From positions 1,302,001-1,366,000 of the forward strand of contig CP144361.1 in the NCBI GenBank assembly GCA_040954445.1: DNA of 64,000 bases, given 5' to 3'. The DNA is from Burkholderia sp. (GTDB taxonomy: Bacteria > Pseudomonadota > Gammaproteobacteria > Burkholderiales > Burkholderiaceae). The translations under genes and the position numbers were made by a program. A model generated the notes under the pieces. It was not told the DNA's origin. It did not search any database and saw only the letters and a program-made list of their open reading frames with translations. Positions 48,470 through 58,879 of the stretch are shown here, piece by piece (the first letter of the stretch is position 1; each line of letters opens with the position of its first letter).

Positions 48470-48978
48470 CGTCCAAAGTCTGCCCGATCTGGCGTTCCCG
48501 AGCTTGCCGGTGCCGAATTACACCACGCTCTGTCGCCGGGCAAAAACGCTTGATGTCGAACTGCCGATCCTTCTCGACAACGAACCAATTCATCTGGTTG
48601 TCGACAGCACCGGTCTGAAGGTCTATGGCGAAGGTGAATGGAAGGGTGGCGCCAGTACGGCTACTCGAAACGGCGTACGTGGCGTAAAGTCCATCTCGCG
48701 CTCAACGCGAATACTGGTCAAGTGCATGCCGCGTTCATGATGCATCAGAATGTGGCTGACGGAATGTGGCTGACGGTGACGCTCTGGCCAAGTTGCTCGA
48801 CTAGATTCCACGCGAAGAACAAATCGCTGTCATCAGCGGTGACGGTGACTACGACACCAAGCCATGCGGCCATTGCTGCACGCAGTGCTATTCCTTCAAT
48901 TCCGCCACGCGAGGGTGCCGTTCATTGGCCAGCGGCTACGCCCACCAGTGCGGCGTAGCGTAACAGCGCGGTTAATGC
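48470..48978 (+). mobile_element. IS903-type internal fragment
   Basis: Plus-strand transposase from FTQSL (CCAAAGTCTGCC) to AAWRN, with a duplicated GAATGTGGCTGACG (48748-48774), stops and frameshifts. No TIRs. Confidence 0.75.
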
Positions 48979-50292
48979 AACAATGTCCCAGACGCTGACC
49001 TACGACTCAGACCGGCGTTGTTGCATAAATCGAGCGAGATCCGTTGACGTTTACGCGCAACGGTCGCGGGGCCAGCCTCCTATCAAGTCAGATTCCAGAG
49101 TAACTGCCTAATTTTTGCCAAGAAAATGCGCAAGGACATACACAAGAAAGGTGAGCCGAAGGCACGCTACCGTGTCAGGAATTGGGCAGCCTATAATGAA
49201 GGCCTGATCAGCCGGGGGAACGTAACAATATGGATAGATGAAGCCGTCCTTGCCAGAATGCCCGATGCCATACCCACACGTGGTCGCCCGTGTGTATACC
49301 GGCGATACGCTGATTCAGGCATTACTTGGCGTGAAGACCGTCTATCGACTGACCTTGCGCGCCCTGCAAGGTTTCACCCAAAGTCTGCGCGATTTGGCCT
49401 TCCCGAGCTTGCCGGTGCCGAATTACACCACGCTCTGTCGCCGGGCAAAAACGCTTGATGTCGAACTGCCGATCCTTCGTGACAATGAACCGATCCATCT
49501 GGTTGTCGACAGCACCGGTCTGAAGGTCTATGGAGAAGGTGAATGGAAGGTGCGCCAGCACGGCTACTCGAAGCGGCGCACGTGGCGTAAAGTCCATATC
49601 GCGCTCAACGCGAATACAGGTCAAGTGCATGCCGCGCTAATGACGAATCAGAATGTGGCTGACGGTGACGCTCTTGCCAAGTTGCTCGACCAGATTCCAC
49701 GCGAAGAACAAATCGATGTCATCGGCGGTGACGGTGCCTACGACACCAAGCCATGCCATGCGGCCATTGCTGCACGCAGTGCTATTCCTTCGATTCCGCC
49801 ACGCGAGGGTGCCGCTCATTGGCCAGCGGATATGCCCGGTGCGGCGTGGCGTAATGGCGCGGTTGATGCAATTGCCCGTGACGGTCGTCGAGAATGGAAG
49901 CAACACAGTGGCTACCACCGGCGATCGCTTGCCGAGAATGCGATGTATCGGTTCAAGACCCTCACCGGCCACTGTCTCTGGGCGCGTCACATCGCCGCGC
50001 AAGCGACCGAGGTCTCCGTTCGCGTCGGCGTCATCAACCGCATGGCGGACCTCGCTCGTCCGCAATCCGTTCGTATCGCCTGAATTATGCCCGTCCGATG
50101 CCATTGCGTCCTCGCGCTCGATTTATGCAACAACGCCACTCAGACCACCAGATAGCGCGACATGCCGAACTGACGGGTGCGATCAATGTTCGCATCTACT
50201 TCCCTGCGACCCGCACAGTTCTTGGCAGCGCGGCACGTGTGAGAATGCCAACCTCCTACACCTCTTCGAAACCCTGGGTCAGATCCTGGCTA
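48979..50292 (+). mobile_element. IS30-type transposase relic split by an IS903-type copy
   Basis: Joining 48983-49013 to 50147 onward gives MSQTLTYDSDHQIARHAELTG, followed in shifted frames by the CDPHSSWQRGTCENAN segment. This matches the C-terminal catalytic region of IS30-family transposases (LTYDxGxEMARH ... CDPHSPWQRGxNENxNGL). The rest of the gene is missing. The IS903 copy 49014-50137 inserted here with a 9-bp duplication. Confidence 0.6.
49014..50137 (+). mobile_element. IS903-type copy with 9-bp duplication ACTCAGACC, frameshifted
   Basis: Repeats at 49005-49013 and 50138-50146. An extra C in GTATACCGGCGATACG (about 49299) splits the transposase into 49126-49458 and a second open part to 50083; otherwise it is intact. 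Confidence 0.94.
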
Positions 50293-50345
50293 TTGATCCT
50301 CAATTCATGATCTTGAAATCTTCTCCCCTTTTACATGCAGGCGGG
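50291..50345. mobile_element. IS630-type end fragment
   Basis: TATTGATCCTCAATTCATG then ATCTTGAAATC, the outer end of the IS630-type element, closing the IS30 relic on its right. It lies just downstream of the peroxiredoxin gene, which is on the other strand. Confidence 0.6.
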
Positions 50346-50362
50346 TCTAAGCACACAAACTA

Positions 50363-51001
50363 TTACTTGTTTGGCTGCGGCGTCATGCGCAGGTACGGAC
50401 GCACGACCTTGTAGCCCTTGGGGAAACGCTGCTTGAGCTCCTCCTCGTTTTTCAGCGAGGGCACGATCACTACGTCCTCGCCATCCTTCCAGTTGGCCGG
50501 CGTGGCGACTTTATAGTTGTCGGTGAGTTGCAGAGAATCGATCACGCGCAGCACTTCGTCGAAGTTGCGCCCGGTGCTGGCCGGGTAGGTGATGGTCAGG
50601 CGTACCTTTTTCTGCGGGTCGATCAAGAACAGCGAGCGCACCGTGAGCGTCTCGTTCGCGTTCGGATGGATCATGTCGTACAGCTGCGAGACTTTACGAT
50701 CGGCATCAGCCAGGATCGGGAAGTGCACGCTGGTCGACTGCGTTTCGTTGATGTCGACGATCCAGCTCTTGTGTAATTCCACGCTGTCGACCGACAGGGC
50801 GATTGCCTTTACGTGGCGCTTCTCGAATTCGCCCTTGAGCTTGGCCGTCAGGCCCAACTCGGTTGTACACACTGGCGTGTAGTCGGCCGGGTGCGAGAAC
50901 AACACGGCCCAGCTATCGCCGAGCCATTCGTGGAACTTAATGCGACCGAGGCTTGAATCCTGCTCGAAATCGGGGGCAATGTCGCCAAGACGCAGACTCA
51001 T
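50363..51001 (-). CDS. 1-Cys peroxiredoxin (Prx6/LsfA type)
   Basis: Thiol peroxidase reducing hydrogen and organic peroxides. The 212-aa protein begins MSLRLGDIAPDFEQDSSLG and has the peroxidatic Cys 45 in HPADYTPVCTTELG. I see no second Cys, which fits the 1-Cys class. Also seen: ALSVDSVELHKSWIVDI, FPILADADRKVSQLYDMIHPNANETLTVRSLFLIDP, and the C-terminal dimerisation region with ANWKDGEDVVI and FPKGYKVVRPYLRMTPQP. ATG at 51001 (AAGAG upstream) was chosen over the longer frame to 51064. It stands alone between IS elements; the upstream 150 bases contain no other gene. Confidence 0.93.
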   Translation of the reverse strand: MSLRLGDIAPDFEQDSSLGRIKFHEWLGDSWAVLFSHPADYTPVCTTELGLTAKLKGEFEKRHVKAIALSVDSVELHKSWIVDINETQSTSVHFPILADADRKVSQLYDMIHPNANETLTVRSLFLIDPQKKVRLTITYPASTGRNFDEVLRVIDSLQLTDNYKVATPANWKDGEDVVIVPSLKNEEELKQRFPKGYKVVRPYLRMTPQPNK

Positions 51002-51158
51002 GTTGTTTCTCTTGAATAGATAAACCAGTGGTGGATCACCGCGCACAGCTGGACCAGCGCGCACGGCGGACGTAACTCAGTTGAGAGTCTACGACAAGTG
51101 GCTGTTCAGACAAAGATTATTCCGTCAGATCTTCATAAGAAATTTTCATTTTTCTGGG

Positions 51159-52697
51159 GCGTTATTGCAGGCGTTGTTGCATAAATCGAGTGTGAGGATG
51201 CAATAGCATCGACGGGCATAATTTCAGGCGATACGCACGGATTGCGGACGAGCGAGGTCCGTCATACGGTTGATGACGCCGACGCGAATGGAGACCTCGG
51301 TCGCCTGCGAGTCGATGTGACGCGCCCAGAGATAGTTGCCGGTGAGGGTCTTGAACCGATACATCGCATTCTCGGCAAGCGATCGCCGGTGGTAGCCACT
51401 GTCTTGCTTCCATTCTCGACGACCGTCACGGGCAATTGCATCAACCGCGCCATTACGCCACGCCGCACCGGGCATATCCGCTGGCCAATGAGCGGCACCC
51501 TCGCGTGGCGGAATCGAAGGAATAGCACTGCGTGCAGCAATGGCCGCATGGCATGGCTTGGTGTCGTAGGCACCGTCACCGCCGATGACATCGATTTGTT
51601 CTTCGCGTGGAATCTGGTCGAGCAACTTGGCCAGAGCGTCACCGTCAGCCACATTCTGATTCGTCATTAGTGCGGCATGCACTTGACCTGTATTCGCGTT
51701 GAGCGCGAGATGGACTTTACGCCACGTGCGCCGCTTCGAGTAGCCGTGCTGGCGCACCTTCCATTCACCTTCTCCATAGACCTTCAGACCGGTGCTGTCG
51801 ACAACCAGATGGATCGGTTCATTGTCACGAAGGATCGGCAGTTCGACATCAAGCGTTTTGCCCGGCGACAGAGCGTGGTGTAATTCGGCACCGGCAAGCT
51901 CGGGAAGGCCAAATCGCGCAGACTTTGGGTGAAACCTTGCAGGGCGCGCAAGGTCAGTCGATAGACGGTCTTCACGCCAAGTAATGCCTGAATCAGCGTA
52001 TCGCCGTATACACACGGGCGACCACGTGTGGGTATGGCATCGGGCATTCTGGCAAGGACGGCTTCATCTATCCATATTGTTACGTTCCCCGGCTGATCAG
52101 GCCTTCATTATAGGCCGCCCAATTCCTGACACGGTAGCGTGCCTTCGGCTCACCTTTCTTGTGTATATCCTTGCGCATTTTCTTGGCAAAAATTAGGCAG
52201 TTACTCTGGAATCTGACTTGATAGGAGGCTGGCCCCGCGACCATTGCGCGTAAACGTCAACGGATCTCGCTCGATTTATGCAACAACGCCATTATTGCAT
52301 AAATCTAGCGAGAGCTAGTGATCTGCAAGTCAGATTCCGCAGATTCCGGGGTCAACTCTTAATTTTCCCAAGGAGATGCGCAGGAACATACGCAAGACAT
52401 GTGAGCCGAAGGCACGCTACCATGTCAGGAACTGGGCGGCTTATAATTAGAGCCTGATCAACCGGGGGAACATGACGATATGGATAAATGAAGCCGTTTT
52501 TTCCAGAATATCCGACGCCATACCTACGCGTGGTCGTCCACGTCTGTACGGCGATACGCCTAATTCAGGCATTACTTGGCGTGAAGACCGTCTAGCGACT
52601 GACACTACGCGCCCTGCAAGGTTGCGCCCAAAGGTCTGCACGATCTGGTTCTTCCCGAGCTTGCAGGAGCCGAATTACACCATGCTCTGTCGCCTGG
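51159..52697 (+). mobile_element. IS903-type degenerate copy with a copy inserted in its left TIR
   Basis: Left TIR GGCGTTATTGCA (51159-51170) resumes as TAAATCTAGCGAGAG after the copy at 51171-52290. The body (52300-52697) is the most diverged leader here (AAGGAGATGCGCAGGAACATACGC), with stops. It ends where a new left TIR begins at 52698. Confidence 0.8.
51171..52290 (-). mobile_element. IS903-type copy, frameshifted, inserted in a TIR
   Basis: Flanked by GTTATTGCA and ATTATTGCA, a 9-bp duplication with one mismatch. The transposase is broken by loss of one T in AAGCGTTTTGCCC (about 51857) and one C in the CCCCCGG run (about 52087). The same T-run lesion occurs in the copy at 322-1391. Confidence 0.88.
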
Positions 52698-53464
52698 GGC
52701 GTTGTTGCATAAATCGAGCGAGATCCGTTGGCGTTTACGCGCAACGGTTGTGGGGCCAGCCTCCTATCAAGTCAGATTCCAGAGTAACTGCCTATTTTTT
52801 GCCAAGAAAATGTGCAAGGACATACACAAGACAGGTGAGCCGAAGGCACGCTACCGTGTCAGGAATTGGGCGGCCTATAATATGAAGGCCTGATCAACCG
52901 GGGGAACGTAACAATATGGATAGATGAAGCCGTCCTTGCCAGAATACCCGATGCCATACCCACACGTGGTCGCCCGTGTCTATACGGCGATACGCTGATT
53001 CAGACATTACTTGGCGTGAAGACCGTCTATCGACTAACGTTGCGCGCCCTGCAAGGTTTCACCCAAAGTCTGCGCGATTTGGCCTTCCCGAGCTTGCCGG
53101 TGCCGAATTACACCACGCTCTGTCGCCGGGCAAAAACGCTTGCTGTCGAACTGCCGATCCTTCGTGACAATGAACCAATCCATCTGGTTGTCGACAGCAC
53201 CGGTCTGAAGGTCTATGGAGAAGGTGAATGGAAGGTGCGCCAGCACGGCTACTCGAAGCGGCGCACGTGGCGTAAAGTCCATCTCGCGCTCAACGCGAAT
53301 ACGGGTCAAGTGCATGCCGCGCTAATGACGAATCAGAATGTGGCTGACGGTGACGCTCTCGCCAAGTTGCTCGACCAGATTCCACGCGAAGAACAAATCG
53401 ATGTCATCGGCGGTGATGGTGCCTACGACACCAAGCCATGCCATGCGGCCATTGCTGCACGCAG
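52698..53464 (+). mobile_element. IS903-type copy, 3'-truncated by the next copy
   Basis: Left TIR and transposase as far as CHAAIAAR. There is an extra AT in TATAATATGAAGG (about 52878) that shifts the frame. Cut at 53464 by the intact copy. Confidence 0.85.
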
Positions 53465-54587
53465 GGCGTTGTTGCATAAATCGAGCGAGATCCGTTGACG
53501 TTTACGCGCAATGGTCGCGGGGCCAGCCTCCTATCAAGTCAGATTCCAGAGTAACTGCCTAATTTTTGCCAAGAAAATGCGCAAGGACATACACAAGAAA
53601 GGTGAGCCGAAGGCACGCTACCGTGTCAGGAATTGGGCGGCCTATAATGAAGGCCTGATCAGCCGGGGGAACGTAACAATATGGATAGATGAAGCCGTCC
53701 TTGCCAGAATGCCCGATGCCATACCCACACGTGGTCGCCCGTGTGTATGCGGCGATACGCTGATTCAGGCATTACTTGGCGTGAAGACCGTCTATCGACT
53801 GACCTTGCGCGCCCTGCAAGGTTTCACCCAAAGTCTGCGCGATTTGGCCTTCCCGAGCTTGCCGGTGCCGAATTACACCACGCTCTGTCGCCGGGCAAAA
53901 ACGCTTGATGTCGAACTGCCGATCCTTCGTGACAATGAACCGATCCATCTGGTTGTCGACAGCACCGGTCTGAAGGTCTATGGAGAAGGTGAATGGAAGG
54001 TGCGCCAGCACGGCTACTCGAAGCGGCGCACGTGGCGTAAAGTCCATCTCGCGCTCAACGCGAATACAGGTCAAGTGCATGCCGCGCTAATGACGAATCA
54101 GAATGTGGCTGACGGTGACGCTCTGGCCAAGTTGCTCGACCAGATTCCACGCGAAGAACAAATCGATGTCATTGGCGGTGACGGTGCCTACGACACCAAG
54201 CCATGCCATGCGGCCATTGCTGCACGCAGTGCTATTCCTTCGATTCCGCCACGCGAGGGTGCCGCTCATTGGCCAGCGGATATGCCCGGTGCGGCGTGGC
54301 GTAGTGGCGCGGTTGATGCAATTGCCCGTGACGGTCGTCGAGAATGGAAGCAACACAGTGGCTGCCACCGGCGATCGCTTGCCGAGAATGCGATGTATCG
54401 GTTCAAGACCCTCACCGGCCACTGTCTCTGGGCGCGTCACATCGCCGCGCAGGCGACCGAGGTCGCCGTTCGCGTCGGCGTCATCAACCGCATGGCGGAC
54501 CTCGCTCGTCCGCAATCCGTTCGTATCGCCTGAATTATGCCCGTCCGATGCCATGGCGTCCTCACGTTCGATTTATGCAACAACGCC
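53465..54587 (+). mobile_element. IS903-type intact copy (1123 bp)
   Basis: Complete TIRs. It joins two older IS segments: IS903 on the left, IS630-type relic on the right. No matching duplication (TGCACGCAG versus CAGCCGAGC), so it probably formed by recombination. Confidence 0.93.
53577..54533 (+). CDS. IS5-family (IS903 group) transposase
   Basis: Intact 318-aa frame; the ATG of [12 protein letters not shown] was chosen, as in other copies, although the frame stays open upstream to 53511. Private changes RPCVCGD, AAWRSGAV and [12 protein letters not shown]; the last alters the Tyr of the YxxxSLxE signature to Cys, which may reduce activity. Confidence 0.93.
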   Translation: MRKDIHKKGEPKARYRVRNWAAYNEGLISRGNVTIWIDEAVLARMPDAIPTRGRPCVCGDTLIQALLGVKTVYRLTLRALQGFTQSLRDLAFPSLPVPNYTTLCRRAKTLDVELPILRDNEPIHLVVDSTGLKVYGEGEWKVRQHGYSKRRTWRKVHLALNANTGQVHAALMTNQNVADGDALAKLLDQIPREEQIDVIGGDGAYDTKPCHAAIAARSAIPSIPPREGAAHWPADMPGAAWRSGAVDAIARDGRREWKQHSGCHRRSLAENAMYRFKTLTGHCLWARHIAAQATEVAVRVGVINRMADLARPQSVRIA

Positions 54588-55479
54588 CAGCCGAGCAGTA
54601 AACCCATACCGTGCCCTGAGGGAGCAGCAGGAAGTGAAAATTCGCGCGCTGTTGCGCGATTAGATGGCGGACCAGTTGAAGATGTCGTTCGCGTTGTGGA
54701 CGCGACATGCCGTGCGGGAGTTGATCCGGCAGCGATGCGGTTTGACGCTGACGTTGCAAAGTGTTGGCTTGTATCTTGCGCGCTGGGGCTGCACCTCACA
54801 AAAGCCGATGAGGCAGCGGGCCTACGAGCAGCGACCGGAAGCGGTGTAGGCTGGCTGAACGAGACGTACCCGAAGATTGCGCGTCGGGCAAAAGCCGAAG
54901 GCGCAGAAATTCAGTGGGGCAACGAAACGGGGGGCTACACTCGTATGATATACGAGGCCGCTCCTACGCACAAAGGGACCAGACACTCGAGCGTCGGCTG
55001 GGGAGCCGACGCGAAGGCCTTTCGGTGATATCGACGGTGAAAACCGTCGGCCAGGTGCGCTGGAAAGTATTCGAGGGCGCAATGAACGCAGACATCTTGC
55101 TCGACTTCCTGAAGAGGCTAATCAAAGATATGCGCAGCAAGAAGGTGTTTCTGATGCTCGACAACCTGAAGGTTCATCATGCCAAGCCGGTCAAGGCGTG
55201 GTTGGCCGAGCACGGCGACAAGATCGAGGTGTTCTCTACCTGTCGTACAGTCCGGAGCTCAATCCCGACGAGATGCTCAACGCGAATCTGAAAGCGAATG
55301 TGCCGAAGCAGACTCCGGCGCGCGAACCAAGTGGCATCCCCCCAAAGCCGTCATCAGCCATCTGCAGCGTCTCCAGAAATCACCAAAGCATGTCGCTAAA
55401 GCATGTCGCTCTCTATTTCATGCATAAACCAATTTGCTATGTAGTTTGATTCAAGATCACATATTTATTATCAATAAAG
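54588..55479 (+). mobile_element. IS630-type relic, longest in the window
   Basis: Plus-strand transposase remains in several frames: REQQEVKIRALLRD, a stop, MADQLKMSFALWTRHAVRELIRQRCG, GGYTRMIYEAAPTHKGTRHSS, then an open stretch VRWKVFEGAMNADILLDFLKRLIKDM, KKVFLMLDNLKVHHAKPVKAW (second catalytic Asp) and SYSPELNPDEMLNANLK (Glu) in another frame. The right end (TTCAAGATCACATATTTATTATCAATA) stops about 17 bases before galU. Confidence 0.8.
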
Positions 55480-55495
55480 ATAAAAGGTCGATCAC

Positions 55496-56377
55496 ATGCT
55501 GAAAGTCACTAAGGCGGTATTTCCGGTTGCCGGTCTCGGTACCCGCTTCCTGCCGGCGACGAAGGCAAGCCCGAAGGAAATGCTTCCTGTCGTCGACAAG
55601 CCCCTGATCCAGTATGCGGTCGAGGAAGCGATCGCGGCCGGCATCACCGAGATGATCGTCGTCACCGGGCGCAGCAAGCGCGCGATCGAGGATCACTTCG
55701 ACAAGTCGTATGAAGTCGAGGCCGAACTCGAGGCACGCGGCAAGGAGAAGCTGCTCGAACTGGTGCGCAGCATCAAGCCCGCCAATGTCGACTGCTTCTA
55801 CGTGCGCCAGCCCGAGGCGCTCGGCCTCGGGCACGCCGTGCTCTGCGCCGAGAAACTGGTTGGCGACAATCCCTTCGCCGTGATCCTCGCCGACGATCTG
55901 CTCGACGGGAGACCGCCCGTCATGAAGCAGATGGTCGATACCTTCGACCACTACCACAGTTCGATTATCGGCGTGGAAGAGATAGCGCCTTCGGACACAA
56001 AGTCCTACGGAATCGTTGACGGCAAGGAATGGGAGGAGTCAATCGTCAAGCTGTCGGGTATCGTCGAGAAGCCGGCACCTGAGGATGCGCCCTCCAACCT
56101 CGGAGTGATCGGTCGCTACATCCTGAAGCCCCGTATTTTCGAGCACCTGCGTGCAATCAAGCCCGGTGCTGGCGGAGAGATCCAGTTGACCGACGCGATC
56201 CAGGCCCTACTGGCCGACGAGCAGGTGTTAGCCTACAAGTATGAAGGCAGGCGCTTCGACTGTGGCAGCAAGCTCGGCTACCTGAAAGCAACCGTCGAGT
56301 TTGCGCTGCGTCATCCAGAAGTGCGCGACGAGTTCGAGCAGTATCTGAGCGAGCGTGGCACCTCTCAATCGGTATAA
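55496..56377 (+). CDS. galU: UTP-glucose-1-phosphate uridylyltransferase
   Basis: Makes UDP-glucose for LPS, exopolysaccharide and osmolyte synthesis. The 293-aa protein has the nucleotide-binding [72 protein letters not shown] (metal-binding Asp), [43 protein letters not shown] and [16 protein letters not shown] at 55496 with AAGG eight bases upstream. An IS630-type end lies directly upstream, so its promoter may lie within IS sequence. The downstream IS903 copy begins five bases after the stop. Confidence 0.95.
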   Translation: MLKVTKAVFPVAGLGTRFLPATKASPKEMLPVVDKPLIQYAVEEAIAAGITEMIVVTGRSKRAIEDHFDKSYEVEAELEARGKEKLLELVRSIKPANVDCFYVRQPEALGLGHAVLCAEKLVGDNPFAVILADDLLDGRPPVMKQMVDTFDHYHSSIIGVEEIAPSDTKSYGIVDGKEWEESIVKLSGIVEKPAPEDAPSNLGVIGRYILKPRIFEHLRAIKPGAGGEIQLTDAIQALLADEQVLAYKYEGRRFDCGSKLGYLKATVEFALRHPEVRDEFEQYLSERGTSQSV

Positions 56378-56382
56378 TTACT

Positions 56383-57505
56383 GGCGTTGTTGCATAAATC
56401 GAGCGCGAGGACGCAATGGCATCGGACGGGCATAATTCAGGCGATACGAACGGATTGCGGACGAGCGAGGTCCGCCATGCGGTTGATGACGCCGACGCGA
56501 ACGGAGACCTCGGTCGCTTGCGCGGCGATGTGACGCGCCCAGAGACAGTGGCCGGTGAGGGTCTTGAACCGATACATCGCATTCTCGGCAAGCGATCGCC
56601 GGTGGTAGCCACTGTGTTGCTTCCATTCTCGACGACCGTCACGGGCAATTGCATCAACCGCGCCATTACGCCACGCCGCATCGGGCATATCCGCTGGCCA
56701 ATGAGCGGCACCCTCGCGTGGCGGAATCGAAGGAATAGCACTGCGTGCAGCAATGGCCGCATGGCATGGCTTGGTGTCGTAGGCACCGTCACCGCCGATG
56801 ACATCGATTTGTTCTTCGCGTGGAATCTGGTCGAGCAACTTGGCCAGAGCGTCACCGTCAGCCACATTCTGATTCGTCATTAGCGCGGCATGCACTTGAC
56901 CTGTATTCGCGTTGAGCGCGAGATGGACTTTACGCCACGTGCGCCGCTTCGAGTAGCCGTGCTGGCGCACCTTCCATTCACCTTCTCCATAGACCTTCAG
57001 ACCGGTGCTGTCGACAACCAGATGGATCGGTTCATTGTCACGAAGGATCGGCAGTTCGACATCAAGCGTTTTTGCCCGGCGACAGAGCGTGGTGTAATTC
57101 GGCACCGGCAAGCTCGGGAAGGCCAAATCGCGCAGACTTTGGGTGAAACCTTGCAGGGCGCGCAAGGTCAGTCGATAGACGGTCTTCACGCCAAGTAATG
57201 CCTGAATCAGCGTATCGCCGTATACACACGGGCGACCACGTGTGGGTATGGCATCGGGCATTCTGGCAAGGACGGCTTCATCTATCCATATTGTTACGTT
57301 CCCCCGGCTGATCAGGCCTTCATTATAGGCTGCCCAATTCCTGACACGGTAGCGTGCCTTCGGCTCACCTTTCTTGTGTATGTCCTTGCGCATTTTCTTG
57401 GCAAAAATTAGGCAGTTACTCTGGAATCTGACTTGATAGGAGGCTGGCCCCGCGACCGTTGCGCGTAAACGTCAACGGATCTCGCTCGATGTATGCAACA
57501 ACGCT
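56383..57505 (-). mobile_element. IS903-type intact copy (1123 bp)
   Basis: Fits tightly between galU and sppA. The left TIR has two changes (GATGTATGC, final ACGCT). No target duplication. The transposase sequence is near-identical to the 31975 copy. Confidence 0.92.
56437..57393 (-). CDS. IS5-family (IS903 group) transposase
   Basis: Intact 318-aa frame; one private change, DMPDAAWRN for DMPGAAWRN. Confidence 0.94.
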   Translation of the reverse strand: MRKDIHKKGEPKARYRVRNWAAYNEGLISRGNVTIWIDEAVLARMPDAIPTRGRPCVYGDTLIQALLGVKTVYRLTLRALQGFTQSLRDLAFPSLPVPNYTTLCRRAKTLDVELPILRDNEPIHLVVDSTGLKVYGEGEWKVRQHGYSKRRTWRKVHLALNANTGQVHAALMTNQNVADGDALAKLLDQIPREEQIDVIGGDGAYDTKPCHAAIAARSAIPSIPPREGAAHWPADMPDAAWRNGAVDAIARDGRREWKQHSGYHRRSLAENAMYRFKTLTGHCLWARHIAAQATEVSVRVGVINRMADLARPQSVRIA

Positions 57506-57545
57506 AGAATGAAGAAAAGAACGGGTCTGATGGAACCCCACTCGC

Positions 57546-58562
57546 TCAGTGAAGCTTGAGCCCGCTTTCCGACAACGCCGACTTCACTGCACCGCCGCCG
57601 ATCGCCGCGCCGAAACGCCGAGCCACGCGGTTGCTGAGGCTTTCCTTGACCGTGTAGTCGACGATATCAGGTGCCTTCAGCACGTCTCGCGCCACCGTTT
57701 CTGCGGTTCCGAAGCCGTCGGCTAAGCCTAGTTCGACGCTCTTCGCGCCCGTCCAGAACAGCCCTGAGAAGATCTCCGGCAACTCGTGCAGGCGTTTTCC
57801 GCGACCGTCCTTGACTACCTGGATGAACTGCGCGTGGATCTCGTCGAGCATCGCCTGCGCGTGCTCGTCCATCTTCAACGTTTCCGGCGAGAACGGATCG
57901 AAGAAGCTTTTATTCTCACCAGAGGTGTGCAGCCTGCGCTGGACGCCGAGCTTGTCCATCAGCCCGGTGAAGCCGAAACCGTCCATCAGTACGCCGATCG
58001 AGCCGACGATGCTGGCCTGGTTCACGTAGATCTTGTCAGCCGCTGAGGCGATGTAGTACCCGCCCGAGGCACACATGTCACTGACTACTACGTAGAGCGG
58101 CTTGGATGGGTATTGCCTGAGTAGCCGGCGGATCTCGTCGTAGACGATGCCGGCCTGCACAGGGCTACCGCCCGGACTGTTGATGCGTAGCACCACGCCC
58201 ACCGTCCCGGAATCCTCGAAGGCATCGTCTAGCGCGGAATTGATGTCCTCTGCATTGGCATTAGTGCCGGCTGCGATCTCGCCGTCGATCGTCACCAGCG
58301 CTGTGTGACGGCTGCTCGAAAGCTTGCCGTCACCGGAGAAATCGAAGAGTACGAATACCAGCACTAGGAACATGCTCAGCCACAGGAAACGGAAGGCGAT
58401 CCGCCATCGTCGCGCGGTGCGCTGCTCAACGATCGCCGCCATCGCAATCCGCTCGAGCGCGGCGCGCTCCCAGTTGGGTTCGCGATCGGCTTGCGGCGTA
58501 GCTGGCGGGTTTGACGCGCGCTCGGCGCCGGTTGAATCGGGAGAACTCGGTTGATTGGACAT
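57546..58562 (-). CDS. sppA: S49 family signal-peptide peptidase (SppA, short form)
   Basis: Membrane-anchored serine protease that degrades cleaved signal peptides. The 338-aa protein has a cytoplasmic N-terminus, one transmembrane segment (residues about 57-74, FRFLWLSMFLVLVFVLFDF), then the protease core: GTVGVVLRINSPGGSPVQAG, VVVSDMCASGGYYIASAADKIY with the catalytic Ser (about 166), SIVGSIGVLMDGFGF, and the basic residue region TSGENKSFFDPFSPETLKMDE. Length fits the 36-kDa form. ATG at 58562 (MSNQPSSPDSTG) was chosen; the frame runs on upstream through non-homologous sequence into IS DNA. Order sppA, methyltransferase relic, maf on one strand is ancestral, from memory of Burkholderia genomes. 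Confidence 0.88.
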   Translation of the reverse strand: MSNQPSSPDSTGAERASNPPATPQADREPNWERAALERIAMAAIVEQRTARRWRIAFRFLWLSMFLVLVFVLFDFSGDGKLSSSRHTALVTIDGEIAAGTNANAEDINSALDDAFEDSGTVGVVLRINSPGGSPVQAGIVYDEIRRLLRQYPSKPLYVVVSDMCASGGYYIASAADKIYVNQASIVGSIGVLMDGFGFTGLMDKLGVQRRLHTSGENKSFFDPFSPETLKMDEHAQAMLDEIHAQFIQVVKDGRGKRLHELPEIFSGLFWTGAKSVELGLADGFGTAETVARDVLKAPDIVDYTVKESLSNRVARRFGAAIGGGAVKSALSESGLKLH

Positions 58563-58760
58563 GCGAAAGCCAGTGAGGAGGGGGGACGAATCAGGCCGCC
58601 TTGCGGGATCAGGTCTGCATCGGGCCGCCAGCCAGTAAACCGCACAACCGTTTGGTGGCGGGGGCGTGTCACGCTCGCCCATCTCAACTGCGCGCAGGCG
58701 CGCGCCGCAGCACAGGCCGCGCCGACGCACTCGCTGGTATCGGACCCCGCGTAGACCGCG
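58563..58760. other. Unassigned segment upstream of sppA
   Basis: About 200 GC-rich bases between the sppA start and an IS end remnant. No frame gives a clear family match; possibly decayed coding sequence. Confidence 0.35.
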
Positions 58761-58797
58761 CCATTGCGTCCTCACGCTCGATTTATGCAACAATGCC
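58761..58797 (+). mobile_element. IS903-type right-terminus remnant
   Basis: The outer 37 bases of a right end (CCATTGCGTCCTCACGCTCG to CAACAATGCC) between sppA and the methyltransferase relic; the body is gone. Confidence 0.75.
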
Positions 58798-58879
58798 GAG
58801 AAAGCGGGATCGAGCTTGGGCCCACCAGCGGAACTACCCCTTCACACCGCACTCGTGGGCGTGGCATACCAGTAGGGTG

